Assembly (NCBI GenBank): GCA_050953425.1
Contig: JBMNMQ010000001.1
Span: 24,375 to 88,374, forward strand
DNA from: RUG100 sp050953425
GTDB taxonomy: Bacteria > Bacillota > Clostridia > Peptostreptococcales > Anaerovoracaceae
DNA: 64,000 bases
Reading direction: 5' to 3'
The notes below the pieces were generated by a model. It made no database searches and was not told where the DNA came from. It saw only the letters and a program-made list of their open reading frames with translations. A program made the translations under genes and the position numbers. Shown here piece by piece: positions 16,096 through 24,951 of this stretch. Numbering within the stretch: the first letter of the stretch is position 1; each line of letters starts with the position of its first letter.

Positions 16096-16458
16096 CATCC
16101 GATCAGACACGGGTCCTCTGCCCGTCCGGCAATGGGAAAAGCGCCGGCGCCGGAAAGTTCCGCCGGCACTGCATGGCTGCCGGCCTTCCAGGTTGTTTCC
16201 GAGGCGGCGGTGCGGCATTAACATGTATAAATTATGGTATACCTTCCTCCCCGGCAGCGGCCCGGCTCCGCAGCGCTCGCTCGATCCCTGCGCTTCCGCT
16301 ATTGCTGCAATGCTTCTGCGCCCGCACCGGCGCCCGGCCATACCGTTTCCGTCGGACAAAGGCCTTTCCGTCAAGACAGATCGCATTCCCGCGGTCGGCG
16401 GCGGTTCTGTCAGCCGGACGAAGACAGCCCGCATCAAAATAAAAAATACTGACCGGGA

Positions 16459-16610
16459 CCTCTGTCCGCTGGGGACCATTCGAGCCCTCTGTTCTCCGTT
16501 CCGATCAGGACCTCTGTCCGCCGTTCCGATCAGAACCTCTGTCCGCCCGTACCATTCAGGTCCTCTGTCCGCCCGTACCATTCAAGTCCTCTGTCCTCCG
16601 CATCTTGCAT
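16459..16610. repeat. 25-27-bp tandem repeat, six copies
   Basis: CCTCTGT recurs at 16459, 16486, 16511, 16536, 16562 and 16588, followed each time by variants of CCGCCCGTACCATTCAGG. It ends about 70 bp before the Rqc2/FbpA start codon and is unrelated to the 24-bp array just upstream. Confidence 0.85.
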
Positions 16611-16682
16611 CCGCGTCAGAATATGGTAACATGGTACGGAATAGAAACTGACACTCCGGAACGAAAGAGAAGAAGGTGTTTT

Positions 16683-18353
16683 ATGTCCTTTGACGGTGTC
16701 GTCACCCGCGCCATGGCGGCGGAACTCAACAGTGCCCTCTGCGGCAGCAAAGTCGAACGCATCTACCAGCCGGAGCGCGATGAGCTGGTCTTCTTTCTCC
16801 ATACAGCAAGCGGAAAAAAGCATTTTTACGCCAGCAGCAGCAGCAGCCACGCCGGTATCTATCTGACCGATGCTTCCTTTCGCAATCCGCCCGAGCCCTC
16901 CGCATTCTGCATGCTGCTGCGCAAGCACCTGACCGCGGCACGCATCGTCGATATCCATCAGCGCGACGCCGAGCGCATCATCGAGATCGATTTCGAGACG
17001 TTTGACGAGATGAAATATATGGTAAACAAACGGCTGCTGATCGAAATCATGGGAAAGCACAGCAACATCATCCTCATCGATCTCCGCAGCCGGCGCATTC
17101 TCGACAGCATCAAGCGCATCTCCATCGATGTCAACCGTGTACGGCAGATCCTTCCCGGGCAGACGTATCAGTATCCGCCGGATCAGGGCAAAATCCCCTT
17201 TGACGAGGCGCCGCCCGCCCTGCTGGAGCGGCTGCGCGACGATCCCGACGGACTGCTGGCGCACATACAGGGCATCTCGCCGCTGATCGCGCGGGAAATC
17301 GCACCCGATCCGGTCAGCCGCCTCAGCGAAATTCTCCGCCGCCTGCGCGAACGCGACCTGACGCCGACAGTCTACTGCCGCGAAGACGGTTCTCCGGCCG
17401 ACTTTCATGTCGTCCCGATCGCCGAATACCGCGGCACTCGCAGACCGCTTCCGTGCGACAGCGTCAGCGCCGCCGTCTCCTATTACTTCTCCCACCGCGC
17501 CGCTTCCAACCGCGTGCGGCAGAAGGCGGCCGACCTCACCCGCACGGTCAATACGGCGCTGAAAAAGCTCCGCCTCAAGCGGCAGCGCCTCGGCGAGGAT
17601 CTGCTGCAGGCGCAGCAGGCGGACAAATACCAGCTCTACGGCGAGCTCCTGACCGCCAATCTGCACGCCTTTCAGACCGGCGACCGCTCCGTCACCGTAA
17701 CCAACTACTACGACGGCAGCGATGTGACCATTCCCCTCGATCCCCGCTACGCACCGTCCCGCAACGCGCAGCGCTACTTCAAAAAGTATTCCAAGGCGAA
17801 GACCGCGCTGCGGGAAAAGCGCATCCAGCTCGAGGAAACCGATCACGACATCACCTATCTGGAATCGGTGGCGGCCTTCCTCGAAGCCGCCGATGACACC
17901 GACACCATCGACGCCATTCGCGAAGAACTGACGGAAGCCGGCTTTGTCCGCTTCCGCCGGCGCAGAAAACCGCCGCGCCGCAGGAAAGCCGCGCCCTACA
18001 CCTACCGCACCGAAGACGGCTTTCGCATCCTTGCCGGCCGCAACAACCGGGAAAACGACCAGCTAACGTTCCGCACGGCCGGCCGGCACGACCTCTGGTT
18101 CCATACCAAAGACATCCCCGGCTCCCACGTCATCCTCTTCACCGAGGGGCGGGACGTCTCCGAACAGGCCATCCGCACGGCCGCGGAAACGGCTGCCTGG
18201 CACAGCAAGGCGCGCGCCTCGGAGAACGTGCCGGTCGACTATACCGAAGTGCGCCACGTTAAAAAGCCCAACGGCGCCCGCGCCGGCATGTGCATCTTCA
18301 CCGACAACCATACCCTCTACGTCACACCGCGCTGCCCGCAGCAGCAGGAATGA
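16683..18353 (+). CDS. rqcH: Rqc2/FbpA (NFACT) ribosome quality-control factor
   Basis: 556 residues from ATG 16683. The N-terminal NFACT-N domain begins SFDGVVTRAMAAEL and has IYQPERDELVF and the KRLLIEIMGKHSNIIL motif. A charged coiled coil occupies about residues 280-420, and the C-terminal NFACT-R domain has ILAGRNNRENDQL and DLWFHTKDIPGSHVI. Bacterial RqcH binds stalled 50S subunits and recruits tRNAAla to add alanine tails; some homologues were first described as fibronectin-binding proteins. The gene stands alone, divergent from yicC. Confidence 0.93.
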   Translation: MSFDGVVTRAMAAELNSALCGSKVERIYQPERDELVFFLHTASGKKHFYASSSSSHAGIYLTDASFRNPPEPSAFCMLLRKHLTAARIVDIHQRDAERIIEIDFETFDEMKYMVNKRLLIEIMGKHSNIILIDLRSRRILDSIKRISIDVNRVRQILPGQTYQYPPDQGKIPFDEAPPALLERLRDDPDGLLAHIQGISPLIAREIAPDPVSRLSEILRRLRERDLTPTVYCREDGSPADFHVVPIAEYRGTRRPLPCDSVSAAVSYYFSHRAASNRVRQKAADLTRTVNTALKKLRLKRQRLGEDLLQAQQADKYQLYGELLTANLHAFQTGDRSVTVTNYYDGSDVTIPLDPRYAPSRNAQRYFKKYSKAKTALREKRIQLEETDHDITYLESVAAFLEAADDTDTIDAIREELTEAGFVRFRRRRKPPRRRKAAPYTYRTEDGFRILAGRNNRENDQLTFRTAGRHDLWFHTKDIPGSHVILFTEGRDVSEQAIRTAAETAAWHSKARASENVPVDYTEVRHVKKPNGARAGMCIFTDNHTLYVTPRCPQQQE

Positions 18354-18360
18354 GCACAGA

Positions 18361-18510
18361 CGGATCCGCACGCACGCGGCGCCGCACACTCTCGGGAATG
18401 CCGGCGGGTGAGACCTCCGGACGGATCCGCACGCACGCGGCGCCGCACACTCTCGGGAATGCCGGCGGGTGAGACCTCCGGACGGATCCGCACGCACGCG
18501 GCGCCGTATT
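18361..18510. repeat. 61-bp tandem repeat, about 2.5 copies
   Basis: CGGATCCGCACGCACGCGGC starts at 18361, 18422 and 18483, a 61-bp period with near-identical units. It begins 7 bases after the rqcH stop codon. Confidence 0.85.
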
Positions 18511-18545
18511 CCGCGAACTATCTTCAGGGGTACGCGCACGACCTC

Positions 18546-18574
18546 TTGCACCGCCGGCAGCAATGCTCTATACT
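18546..18574 (+). promoter_or_regulatory. Predicted promoter of the 34-residue CxxC protein
   Basis: TTGCAC at 18546-18551 and TATACT at 18569-18574 have 17-base spacing. The transcript would begin near 18581, about 75 bases before the ATG at 18657. Confidence 0.65.
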
Positions 18575-18656
18575 CGTGACTACCCTCTTCGAAGAGATGT
18601 CCGAATATTGCGTCAGATCGGGTCAGGGATGACCGGTATAGAAAGGAAGGAAGCAA

Positions 18657-18761
18657 ATGAGGCAGCATTGTACGATTTGTCACTGCACGCACGCGACGAT
18701 CCCCTTTCGCGGCGGCCGTATCTGTGAAAATTGTCTGAATTACGTCGTTGCCAATTATTGA
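18657..18761 (+). CDS. 34-residue protein with paired CxxC motifs
   Basis: A short gene with a strong GAAAGGAAGG site before ATG 18657, its own promoter and a terminator 48 bp after the stop. The product starts MRQHCTICHCTHATIPF and ends ICENCLNYVVANY: CTIC, a third Cys two residues later, and CENC, enough for one zinc site. The spacing recalls small zinc-knuckle anti-sigma factors such as Gin/CsfB, but similarity is limited to the cysteines. Promoter, ribosome binding site and terminator all agree that it is a real gene; function unknown. Confidence 0.7.
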   Translation: MRQHCTICHCTHATIPFRGGRICENCLNYVVANY

Positions 18762-18808
18762 AAGGAGCGCGCCGGTCCGCATACCGGAGACAGACAGTCA
18801 GCAATTGA

Positions 18809-18834
18809 AACAGAGCCGTTCGCGCGGCTCTGTT
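18809..18834. terminator. Bidirectional terminator between small CxxC gene and flavin reductase gene
   Basis: AACAGAGCCG (18809-18818) and CGGCTCTGTT (18825-18834) form a 10-bp stem with a 6-base loop; CGTTTG follows on the plus strand. It sits between two convergent genes. Confidence 0.8.
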
Positions 18835-18855
18835 CGTTTGCGGGTCTCTGACTGC

Positions 18856-19494
18856 TTACTGCCCGCTGCTGCGGGGTCGATGCCGACGGCGATGCTCGGC
18901 GCGGCGCCGGGCCGCCCGTTTGCGGCGCGTCTTCGGCTTCATGACCGAATAGCCGAAACCGCCCAGTGCGCGCTGCCGGAGGGGAAAATATTCGCCGTGG
19001 TTGTAGGCGATCAGGCCGGCGCGGTCGAGGCGCAGCCTGCCCTTGTCGTCGAGGAGGTCTTCGTCGACGCTGACGCCGACGATTTCGGCGACGAACATGT
19101 CGTGCGACGGATAGGTATGGGTCTCGGTGACACGGCATTCGAGGGCCAGCGGCGAGGCGGTCAGCGTCGGGCAGGCAACCACCCGGGAAGCGGTGGTCTG
19201 CAGGTGCATGGCTGCGAATTTGTCGACGTCGCGCCCGGAGCGCACACCGCACCAGTCGGCGGCAAAGGCCAGTTCCTCGGTTACGAGATGAATGACGAAC
19301 TCGCCGCCTTCGGCGATCAGCGCATGGGAATACCGCTCGCGGCGCACGGAGATATAGGTCATCGGCGGCGCGGAATTGACAATGCCCGTCCAGGCGATAG
19401 TCAGCACATTGCTCCGTCGGCCGCTGCCGCAGGTAACCAGCACCGCCGGCAGAGGGCTCAGCAGTGCGCCCGGTTTCAATGTGGTTCTGCTCAT
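18856..19494 (-). CDS. Flavin reductase-like FMN-binding protein
   Basis: 212 residues. The core (about 1-170) has the flavin reductase-like split-barrel pattern: PAVLVTCGSGRRSNVLTIAW, PPMTYISVRRERYSHALI, GEFVIHLVTEELAFAADWCG and HDMFVAEIVGVSVDEDL. Such proteins bind FMN and either reduce free flavin with NAD(P)H or act as small flavoprotein reductases. The last 30 residues are very Arg-rich, beyond the family core. Only one base separates it from the rluD stop, so the two are coupled. Confidence 0.8.
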   Translation of the reverse strand: MSRTTLKPGALLSPLPAVLVTCGSGRRSNVLTIAWTGIVNSAPPMTYISVRRERYSHALIAEGGEFVIHLVTEELAFAADWCGVRSGRDVDKFAAMHLQTTASRVVACPTLTASPLALECRVTETHTYPSHDMFVAEIVGVSVDEDLLDDKGRLRLDRAGLIAYNHGEYFPLRQRALGGFGYSVMKPKTRRKRAARRRAEHRRRHRPRSSGQ

Positions 19495-19495
19495 A

Positions 19496-20440
19496 TCAGG
19501 ATCCTTTCTTCTGCCGCCGCAGCCTGATCAGAACATCCCGGAACACGGCCGGCGGCGGTACAGTGAACTCCATGTAGTCGCCGCTGACCGGATGGCGAAA
19601 GCCGAGCAGCCCCGCATGCAGCAGCTGTCCTTCGACGCCGAAGGGATTCTTCGCCGGCCCGTAGAGACTGTCGCCGACCAGCGGATGGCCGATGCTGCTC
19701 ATGTGCACACGGATCTGGTGCGTGCGGCCGGTTTCGAGACGCGCTTCGATCAGTGTATAGCGGCCAAAGCGCTCGCGCACGCGGTAATGCGTCACGGCGG
19801 CGCGGCCGTGCTGCGCATCGGTGACCGCCTGCCGCAGGCGGTTGCGGGGATCGCGGCCGAGCGGCCGGTCGATGGTGCCCGTATCGTCACGAAAATTGTT
19901 GTAGACAACAGCTTCATAGAGACGCCGCGAACTGTGTTCGGCCAGCTGTGCCGCCAGGCTGTGGTGAGCGCGTTCGGTTTTGGCAACCATCAGCAGACCG
20001 CTGGTGTCCTTGTCGATGCGGTGGACGATGCCCGGCCGCAGCACGCCGTTGATCGCCGACAGGTGCTCGCCGCAGTGGTACAGCAGAGCATTGACCAGCG
20101 TCCCGTCAGCATTGCCGACGCCGGGATGCACGACCATGCCCCGCGGTTTATTGACGACCAGCACTTCCTCGTCCTCGTAGACAATGTCGAGCGGGATTTC
20201 CTGTGCTTCCACGGTCATCGGCCGCGGCGGCGGCATCGTCAGAACAATGCGGTCGCCGGCGGCGGTTTTCTGTTTTTTGGAGAGACACGGCGTGCCGTTG
20301 ACGGTCAGACGACCGTCGGCAATCAGCTTCTGAATGAAGCTGCGCGAGGTATCCTCGAGAAGAACGGCCAGCACCCGATCGATGCGCATGGCCGCCATTT
20401 CTTCCCCGATTGTCAGTTCGTAAACCTGCTCTTCCGTCAT
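19496..20440 (-). CDS. rluD: RluD-family 23S rRNA pseudouridine synthase
   Basis: 314 residues from ATG 20440, chosen because a GGAAG site lies upstream and the longer frame lacks similarity. An N-terminal S4 RNA-binding domain (RIDRVLAVLLEDTSRSFIQK) precedes the synthase domain with the catalytic Asp in HRIDKDTSGLLMVAK and the GRTHQIRVHM motif. Isomerises uridines in large-subunit rRNA. The lspA-rluD order is standard for Bacillota. Confidence 0.93.
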   Translation of the reverse strand: MTEEQVYELTIGEEMAAMRIDRVLAVLLEDTSRSFIQKLIADGRLTVNGTPCLSKKQKTAAGDRIVLTMPPPRPMTVEAQEIPLDIVYEDEEVLVVNKPRGMVVHPGVGNADGTLVNALLYHCGEHLSAINGVLRPGIVHRIDKDTSGLLMVAKTERAHHSLAAQLAEHSSRRLYEAVVYNNFRDDTGTIDRPLGRDPRNRLRQAVTDAQHGRAAVTHYRVRERFGRYTLIEARLETGRTHQIRVHMSSIGHPLVGDSLYGPAKNPFGVEGQLLHAGLLGFRHPVSGDYMEFTVPPPAVFRDVLIRLRRQKKGS

Positions 20441-20513
20441 TCTGCTTCCTTTCCCGGCAGCCGCCGAGAAGATCATTCCGGCAGCCGCAGCACGCTGCGC
20501 CGTGCGCCGGCCG

Positions 20514-20577
20514 TGTTCCGGCAGCGTGCCGGGCGATGTATTCCGGCCGCGTGCCGGGCGATGTGTTCCGGCGGGTC
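20514..20577. repeat. 25-bp tandem repeat, 2.5 copies
   Basis: TTCCGG recurs at 20516, 20541 and 20566, each unit GTTCCGGCCGCGTGCCGGGC-like. It fills much of the gap between lspA and rluD. Confidence 0.75.
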
Positions 20578-20580
20578 CCC

Positions 20581-21102
20581 TCAGCGAGAGCGGCCGGCAG
20601 TGCGGCGCCGGCGGCGGGGCCGGCCGGCGAGGAACAGCGCGTAAACGGCCAGCAGAATGCAGCCGGCGACGACGCAGATATCGGCAACGTTGAAGACCGG
20701 AAAGAAATGAAAATCAAACATGTCGACGACGTAGCCGCGGGCCGCGCGATCGATCAGATTGCCGATGCCGCCGCCGATCACCAGCGACAGCGCTGTCAGG
20801 CAGGCGGGATGCCCGTGCCGGTGCCGGATCACATAGATCAGCAGCAGCACCAGCACCGCCGCGGTCACGACCGTCAGAACCGAAGTGTGGTTTCTGAAAA
20901 GGCTGAAAGCCGCGCCGGTATTGCGCAGATAGGTAAGAGAAAACCAGCCGTCAAAGACCGGCCGGCTCTCTCCCGCCGCCAACTGTTCGACCACCATATG
21001 CTTGACCCAGTGATCGCCCGCGATGACGGCGACGATGATCAGACACCAGGGCATATCCCGGTACAGAGAAGGTTCATTCTCCGCCTCCCTTGTTGATTTC
21101 AT
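20581..21102 (-). CDS. lspA: Lipoprotein signal peptidase (signal peptidase II)
   Basis: About 157-173 residues. Four hydrophobic segments and the family motifs are present: RNTGAAFS, GNLIDRAARGYVVDMFDF and FNVADICVV, the last two bearing the catalytic Asp pair. It cleaves signal peptides from prolipoproteins in the membrane. The start is uncertain. ATG 21102 lies inside the divIVA 3' end without a good ribosome site, whereas ATG 21054 gives the usual short N-terminus (MPWCLIIVAVIAGDHW), also with a weak site. The Arg-rich C-terminus is longer than usual. Confidence 0.92.
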   Translation of the reverse strand: MKSTREAENEPSLYRDMPWCLIIVAVIAGDHWVKHMVVEQLAAGESRPVFDGWFSLTYLRNTGAAFSLFRNHTSVLTVVTAAVLVLLLIYVIRHRHGHPACLTALSLVIGGGIGNLIDRAARGYVVDMFDFHFFPVFNVADICVVAGCILLAVYALFLAGRPRRRRRTAGRSR

Positions 21103-21847
21103 CGACGTCGATCACCATAGTTCTGCGGCTGCTGTCCTCCTCCGCGGCAGTGCGCTCCGCCGCGGCGGAAGCCGCCGTCTCGGGTTCTTTTTCCGCACCG
21201 CCGGCGATGATCGTCGTCCGCTTGTCATCCGCCGCCGCACCGCCGTCGACCGGAGCGTCCGTGATCGCCTTCAGGTCCTCCAGACTGCCGATGTCTTCGG
21301 GTTCCGGCTCCTTCCCGACCTCCGGTTTCGCTTCTCTGTTCTGCTCTTCTTCCATCTCGGCCAGCAGCGTCTCCAGACGGTTGTCATCCTGACCGGGCTG
21401 AAGATCGTCATCCATGCGGCCGATCCGCGCCAGTTCCTCCTCCAGCATGTGCCGGTAGCGGTCGCGGAACGATTCATAGCGGCGCTGCGTGCGCTGCTGC
21501 TCCTCGAGCAGGCGCTGTGCCTTTTCCTTTGCTTCCCGCAGCGCCAGTTCGGCATCCATGCCGGCGTTCTTGAGAATGACGTCGGCGCGCTTCTCCGCAC
21601 TCTTGGAAATGTCGTTCATCAGGTTCTGCGCCTGTTCCAGAACCTTGACGACCTCTCCCTCGGCCTTTTTATACTGCTCGAGTTCGGTGCGCAGGCTCTC
21701 GTTTTCAGTCTTGAGCTTGGTGTTTTCCTTGATGATCTTCTCCAGATCGAGGGTCACCAGATCGAGGAAGAGATCGACGTCCTCGACCTTGTAGCCGCGC
21801 ATCGCCTTGGAAAATTCCTTGTTCTGAATATCCAGTGGTGTGATCAT
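21074..21847 (-). CDS. divIVA: DivIVA-family cell-division/polarity protein
   Basis: 257 residues. The N-terminal lipid-binding motif (TPLDIQNKEFSKAMRGYKVE, then EDVDLFLDLV) is classic DivIVA. A long coiled coil spans about residues 35-150, and the C-terminal part is disordered and Glu/Ala-rich. DivIVA binds curved membranes at septa and poles. It is 3 bases from the sepF stop codon, the conserved sepF-divIVA-lspA neighbourhood. Confidence 0.93.
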   Translation of the reverse strand: MITPLDIQNKEFSKAMRGYKVEDVDLFLDLVTLDLEKIIKENTKLKTENESLRTELEQYKKAEGEVVKVLEQAQNLMNDISKSAEKRADVILKNAGMDAELALREAKEKAQRLLEEQQRTQRRYESFRDRYRHMLEEELARIGRMDDDLQPGQDDNRLETLLAEMEEEQNREAKPEVGKEPEPEDIGSLEDLKAITDAPVDGGAAADDKRTTIIAGGAEKEPETAASAAAERTAAEEDSSRRTMVIDVDEINKGGGE

Positions 21848-21850
21848 GCG

Positions 21851-22303
21851 CTACCTCCAGGTGTCCGAGCCGCCGGAGAAGTCAAAGCCGCTGTTCTCCG
21901 CCGCCGCCGCGATGTCGACGTTGTCGGGCGCAAAGATAAAGATGTTCTCGGCAACCTTCTGCACGTTGCCGTCGAGCGCATACGCGGCGCCGCTGAGGAA
22001 GTCGAAAATCTTGCGGCCGGTTTCGGCATCGAGGCTGGAGAGATTGAGAATGATCGGCTTTTTCTGCCGCAGCGAATCAACCAGCTTCTGGCATTCCTCA
22101 AAGCCTTCCGGCTGCGTGACCACCAGCTTGAAGGGGCTGTCGCCGGGCATCTCCACGACTTTGCCGCGGCGCGCGTAGCTGCTGCGCGGCTCGATCTTCT
22201 TGCGCTCCAGCTGAGCGCCGGTTTCCTGGATTTCCTCCTCGGTGATTTCATCGTCGTACTCTTCGATGCCGACGAGGTCTTTGAATTTATCGAATACTCC
22301 CAT
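21851..22303 (-). CDS. sepF: SepF, FtsZ-associated septum protein
   Basis: 150 residues from ATG 22303, which follows GGAGG. The N-terminal amphipathic helix MGVFDKFKDLVGI binds membrane, an acidic linker follows, and the C-terminal beta domain has KPIILNLSSLDAETGRKIFD and the GAAYALDG motif that binds FtsZ tails. SepF bundles FtsZ and anchors the Z ring. The upstream open frame is not SepF-like and was excluded. Confidence 0.95.
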   Translation of the reverse strand: MGVFDKFKDLVGIEEYDDEITEEEIQETGAQLERKKIEPRSSYARRGKVVEMPGDSPFKLVVTQPEGFEECQKLVDSLRQKKPIILNLSSLDAETGRKIFDFLSGAAYALDGNVQKVAENIFIFAPDNVDIAAAAENSGFDFSGGSDTWR

Positions 22304-22437
22304 ACGTTTTCCTCCTTGCTGTCTGGGGCTGCGTGATGCAGAAGCGGCAGCGCCGCCGCCCGGCCGCTCTGCTGCAGTGCCGCTGCATGGCCGCCGCGCC
22401 GCAGTCCGGCCGCTCTGCCGCCGCATCTGTATTTGCG

Positions 22438-23100
22438 TTAGTAATTGCGCTGGCCGAAGATCGCGCTGCCGACGCGGACCATGTTCGATCCTTCCTCCAT
22501 CGCGATCTGATAATCGTGGGACATGCCCATCGACAGATATTGAAAATCCAGCCGTTCGTGATCGATCGCGCCGAACTTTTCATACTGTTCGCGCACGGCG
22601 GCGAACACCGGCCGGACCTCCTCGGGATTGTCGGCAAACGGGGCGATGCACATCAGGCCGCAGATGCGTACATTGGGGCAGCTGTCGAGGATATCGCGGA
22701 TCAGCCCCTCGGTCTCCTCGGGAGGGATGCCGAATTTGCTCTCCTCGCCGGCCGCGTTGACCTGCAGCAGAATGTCCATCGTCTTGTCGTGCTGTCCGGC
22801 GCGCTTGCTGATTTCCTTCGCCAGCTTGAGCGAATCGACCGAATGGATCAGCGACACCTTATCGACAATGTACTTGACCTTGTTGGTCTGCAGATGACCG
22901 ATCATATGCCAGCGCACCGGCTTGACATGGTCGTACTTGTCGAGTATCTCCTGCACTTTGTTTTCGCCGATGTCGGTGACGCCCTCGTCGATCGCCAGAT
23001 TGATCTCCTGATACGGGTGGGTCTTGGTCACCGCCACCAGCTGCACGCCGTCCTTCAGCGTACTCTGTACTTTTTCCAGATTGCCCTTGATGTCTTCCAT
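22438..23100 (-). CDS. yggS: YggS/PLPBP pyridoxal-phosphate homeostasis protein
   Basis: 220 residues. An alanine-racemase-like barrel with the PLP lysine in LVAVTKTHP, plus WHMIGHLQTNK, LLQVNAAGEESKFG and YLSMGMSHDYQIAMEEGSN. These proteins buffer PLP and affect amino-acid metabolism. The place directly before sepF is conserved across Gram-positive bacteria. Confidence 0.94.
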   Translation of the reverse strand: MEDIKGNLEKVQSTLKDGVQLVAVTKTHPYQEINLAIDEGVTDIGENKVQEILDKYDHVKPVRWHMIGHLQTNKVKYIVDKVSLIHSVDSLKLAKEISKRAGQHDKTMDILLQVNAAGEESKFGIPPEETEGLIRDILDSCPNVRICGLMCIAPFADNPEEVRPVFAAVREQYEKFGAIDHERLDFQYLSMGMSHDYQIAMEEGSNMVRVGSAIFGQRNY

Positions 23101-23181
23101 GGATTTCGCCTTCTTTGCTCCGCCCGCACGGGCTGCCTGCGGGCTCGTTCTCAGGGAATATCGTATTATACAGGCCGCGGC

Positions 23182-24195
23182 TCAGTGATCGTCACTGCCG
23201 CCGGCGGATTTTTCGCTTTTGGGATGCCGCAGCACTTCATCGTACATGTTGACCGTATTGACGGAGCGGCCGTGGGCATCGACATAAGCGCCCTCGGCGA
23301 TGACGGTCTTTTTCCCGTCGGTGCCGAGCACCTGCACCGGAGTGAACACATAATCACCGGTGACGGAACGCACGTAGACGCCCGTTCTGCCCTTGCGCTG
23401 CGTCAGACATTTGTTGCTGACCACGAGTCCCCGCTCATCGAGGGCGATCAGCTTTGCGTCGCAGCTGCGCAGCCGGGTCAGGCCGCGATAGTACTGTCGG
23501 CTGTGCAGTACCACCTTCCAGCGCCGCTTTTCCTTGCTGACGCGGTCGACGACGGCGCTGATCGTGCCGTGCGGCAGACGGACACTGACGGAGACGCCCT
23601 TTTCGTAGTAAGCCACGCGGCTCTCCTTCACCCAGCAGACCATATACCAGTCCGCCGTATCGCTGATCTTGAAGATCGGGGTGCCGGCCGCCGCCTTGCT
23701 GCGCTGCAGATTGACGGAATTCCACTGGTGTTCGGCCGCACCGTTCTCGGTGATGCGATCCAGCCGGGACGGCGAGAAATAACTCTCGGCACCGTCGGCG
23801 TAGTGGGAAAAGGTGCCGCGCCGCGGGCTGCTGCCGTCTGCAGCGGACTGCATGGTGCTGCCGAGATGACCGGCAATCTCCCGGACGCTCGCTTCCTCGT
23901 TCTTTTCGTCCTTGCTGAGGGAAGCATCGGCGATCGCAATGACAGCCGTTCCCTGCCTGACCAGAGTTCCCTCCCTGGTGCAGTCCGAAAGACTGCTGTC
24001 GCGCGCTGCCGCGCAGACCGTATCATCGCGCACGACGTAGCATCTGACGTCATCTTCCACCCGGACGGTCCCCTCCTTGACCGTTTCCGTACTGGTCAGC
24101 GCGCCGGTCACGGAAGGAATGACACCGATAACAAGATATAGTATCACGACGATCAGAAGATAAATAAATATGGTCTTTTTCGTCAATTTCGGCAT
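23182..24195 (-). CDS. HlyD-like membrane-anchored protein of the sepF locus
   Basis: 337 residues. One N-terminal membrane anchor (FIYLLIVVILYLVIGVIP) leads into an extracellular part with a lipoyl/HlyD-like half motif: GTLVRQGTAVIAIAD near residue 80, a helical insertion, then GTPIFKISDTADWYMVCWV and a beta barrel. No transporter partner is adjacent. HlyD-like proteins of this kind sit upstream of yggS-sepF in Clostridia and are of unknown role, perhaps in division or the envelope. It follows trmD by 12 bp. Confidence 0.75.
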   Translation of the reverse strand: MPKLTKKTIFIYLLIVVILYLVIGVIPSVTGALTSTETVKEGTVRVEDDVRCYVVRDDTVCAAARDSSLSDCTREGTLVRQGTAVIAIADASLSKDEKNEEASVREIAGHLGSTMQSAADGSSPRRGTFSHYADGAESYFSPSRLDRITENGAAEHQWNSVNLQRSKAAAGTPIFKISDTADWYMVCWVKESRVAYYEKGVSVSVRLPHGTISAVVDRVSKEKRRWKVVLHSRQYYRGLTRLRSCDAKLIALDERGLVVSNKCLTQRKGRTGVYVRSVTGDYVFTPVQVLGTDGKKTVIAEGAYVDAHGRSVNTVNMYDEVLRHPKSEKSAGGSDDH

Positions 24196-24207
24196 ACGCG
24201 GCTCCAG

Positions 24208-24951
24208 TTATATCTTACACCCTTCCAGTATCTTTTCCAATATCTTTTTCTCCTCCGGCGGGAGCTCATCGGCGCGCTCCAGATAGGCCGCAAAGAGATC
24301 GGGACGGCGCTCCCTGGTCAGCCGCAGCGACTGTTCCAGACGCCAGCGGTCGACCTCCGCGTGATCGCCGGACAGCAGCACTTCCGGCACCTCAAGACCG
24401 CGGTAGCTGCGCGGCCGGGTGTACTGCGGATATTCCAGCAGCCCGGAGTAGATCGATTCTTCGAGCGCCGAGGCGCGGCTGGCCAGCACGCCCGGGATCA
24501 GCCGCGCCACCGCATCGATGAGGACGATGGCCGCCGGCTCACCGCCGGTGAGGATATAGTCGCCGATCGAGACCTCCTCGGCCTGCCAGTGGGTCAGGAT
24601 GCGCTCGTCGATGCCCTCGTAGTGACCGCAGAGCACCACCAGCTGCGGTTCCTGCGCCAGCTCGGCGAGCAGATCGCAGTCCAGCATCCGTCCCTTCGGC
24701 GACATGTAGAGAATGCGCTTTTCCGCGGCGTCCACCGCTTCGAGCGCGCGGAAGACCGGATCGCAGGTCATCACCATGCCGGCACCGCCGCCGAACGGCG
24801 CATCGTCAGTCCGGCGGTGCCGGTCGAGCGTGTAGTCGCGGATGTCGGTGAGGCGGATCTCCAGCAGCCCCTTCTCGCCGGCCCTGCCGAGCATGCTGCT
24901 GCGCAGCGCCGTGAACATCTCCGGAAACAGTGTCAGTACGTCGATCTTCAT
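24208..24951 (-). CDS. trmD: tRNA (guanine-N1)-methyltransferase
   Basis: 247 residues. SPOUT methyltransferase with the trefoil-knot motifs LVVLCGHYEGIDERI and SIGDYILTGGEPA, and DDAPFGGGAGMVM near residue 50. It adds m1G37 to tRNAs reading CNN codons and so prevents frameshifting. It overlaps the rimM stop by 4 bases (ATGA), the standard rimM-trmD pair. Confidence 0.97.
   Translation of the reverse strand: MKIDVLTLFPEMFTALRSSMLGRAGEKGLLEIRLTDIRDYTLDRHRRTDDAPFGGGAGMVMTCDPVFRALEAVDAAEKRILYMSPKGRMLDCDLLAELAQEPQLVVLCGHYEGIDERILTHWQAEEVSIGDYILTGGEPAAIVLIDAVARLIPGVLASRASALEESIYSGLLEYPQYTRPRSYRGLEVPEVLLSGDHAEVDRWRLEQSLRLTRERRPDLFAAYLERADELPPEEKKILEKILEGCKI

Noticed and set aside
15869..16651. 260-codon frame with AAGPPGFA repeats
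   Set aside because: Arises from the 24-bp array; no ribosome site, and it runs through a second unrelated array.
22333..24141. 602-codon open frame on the plus strand opposite yggS and the HlyD-like gene
   Set aside because: Antisense shadow; the minus-strand products match known families over their full length.
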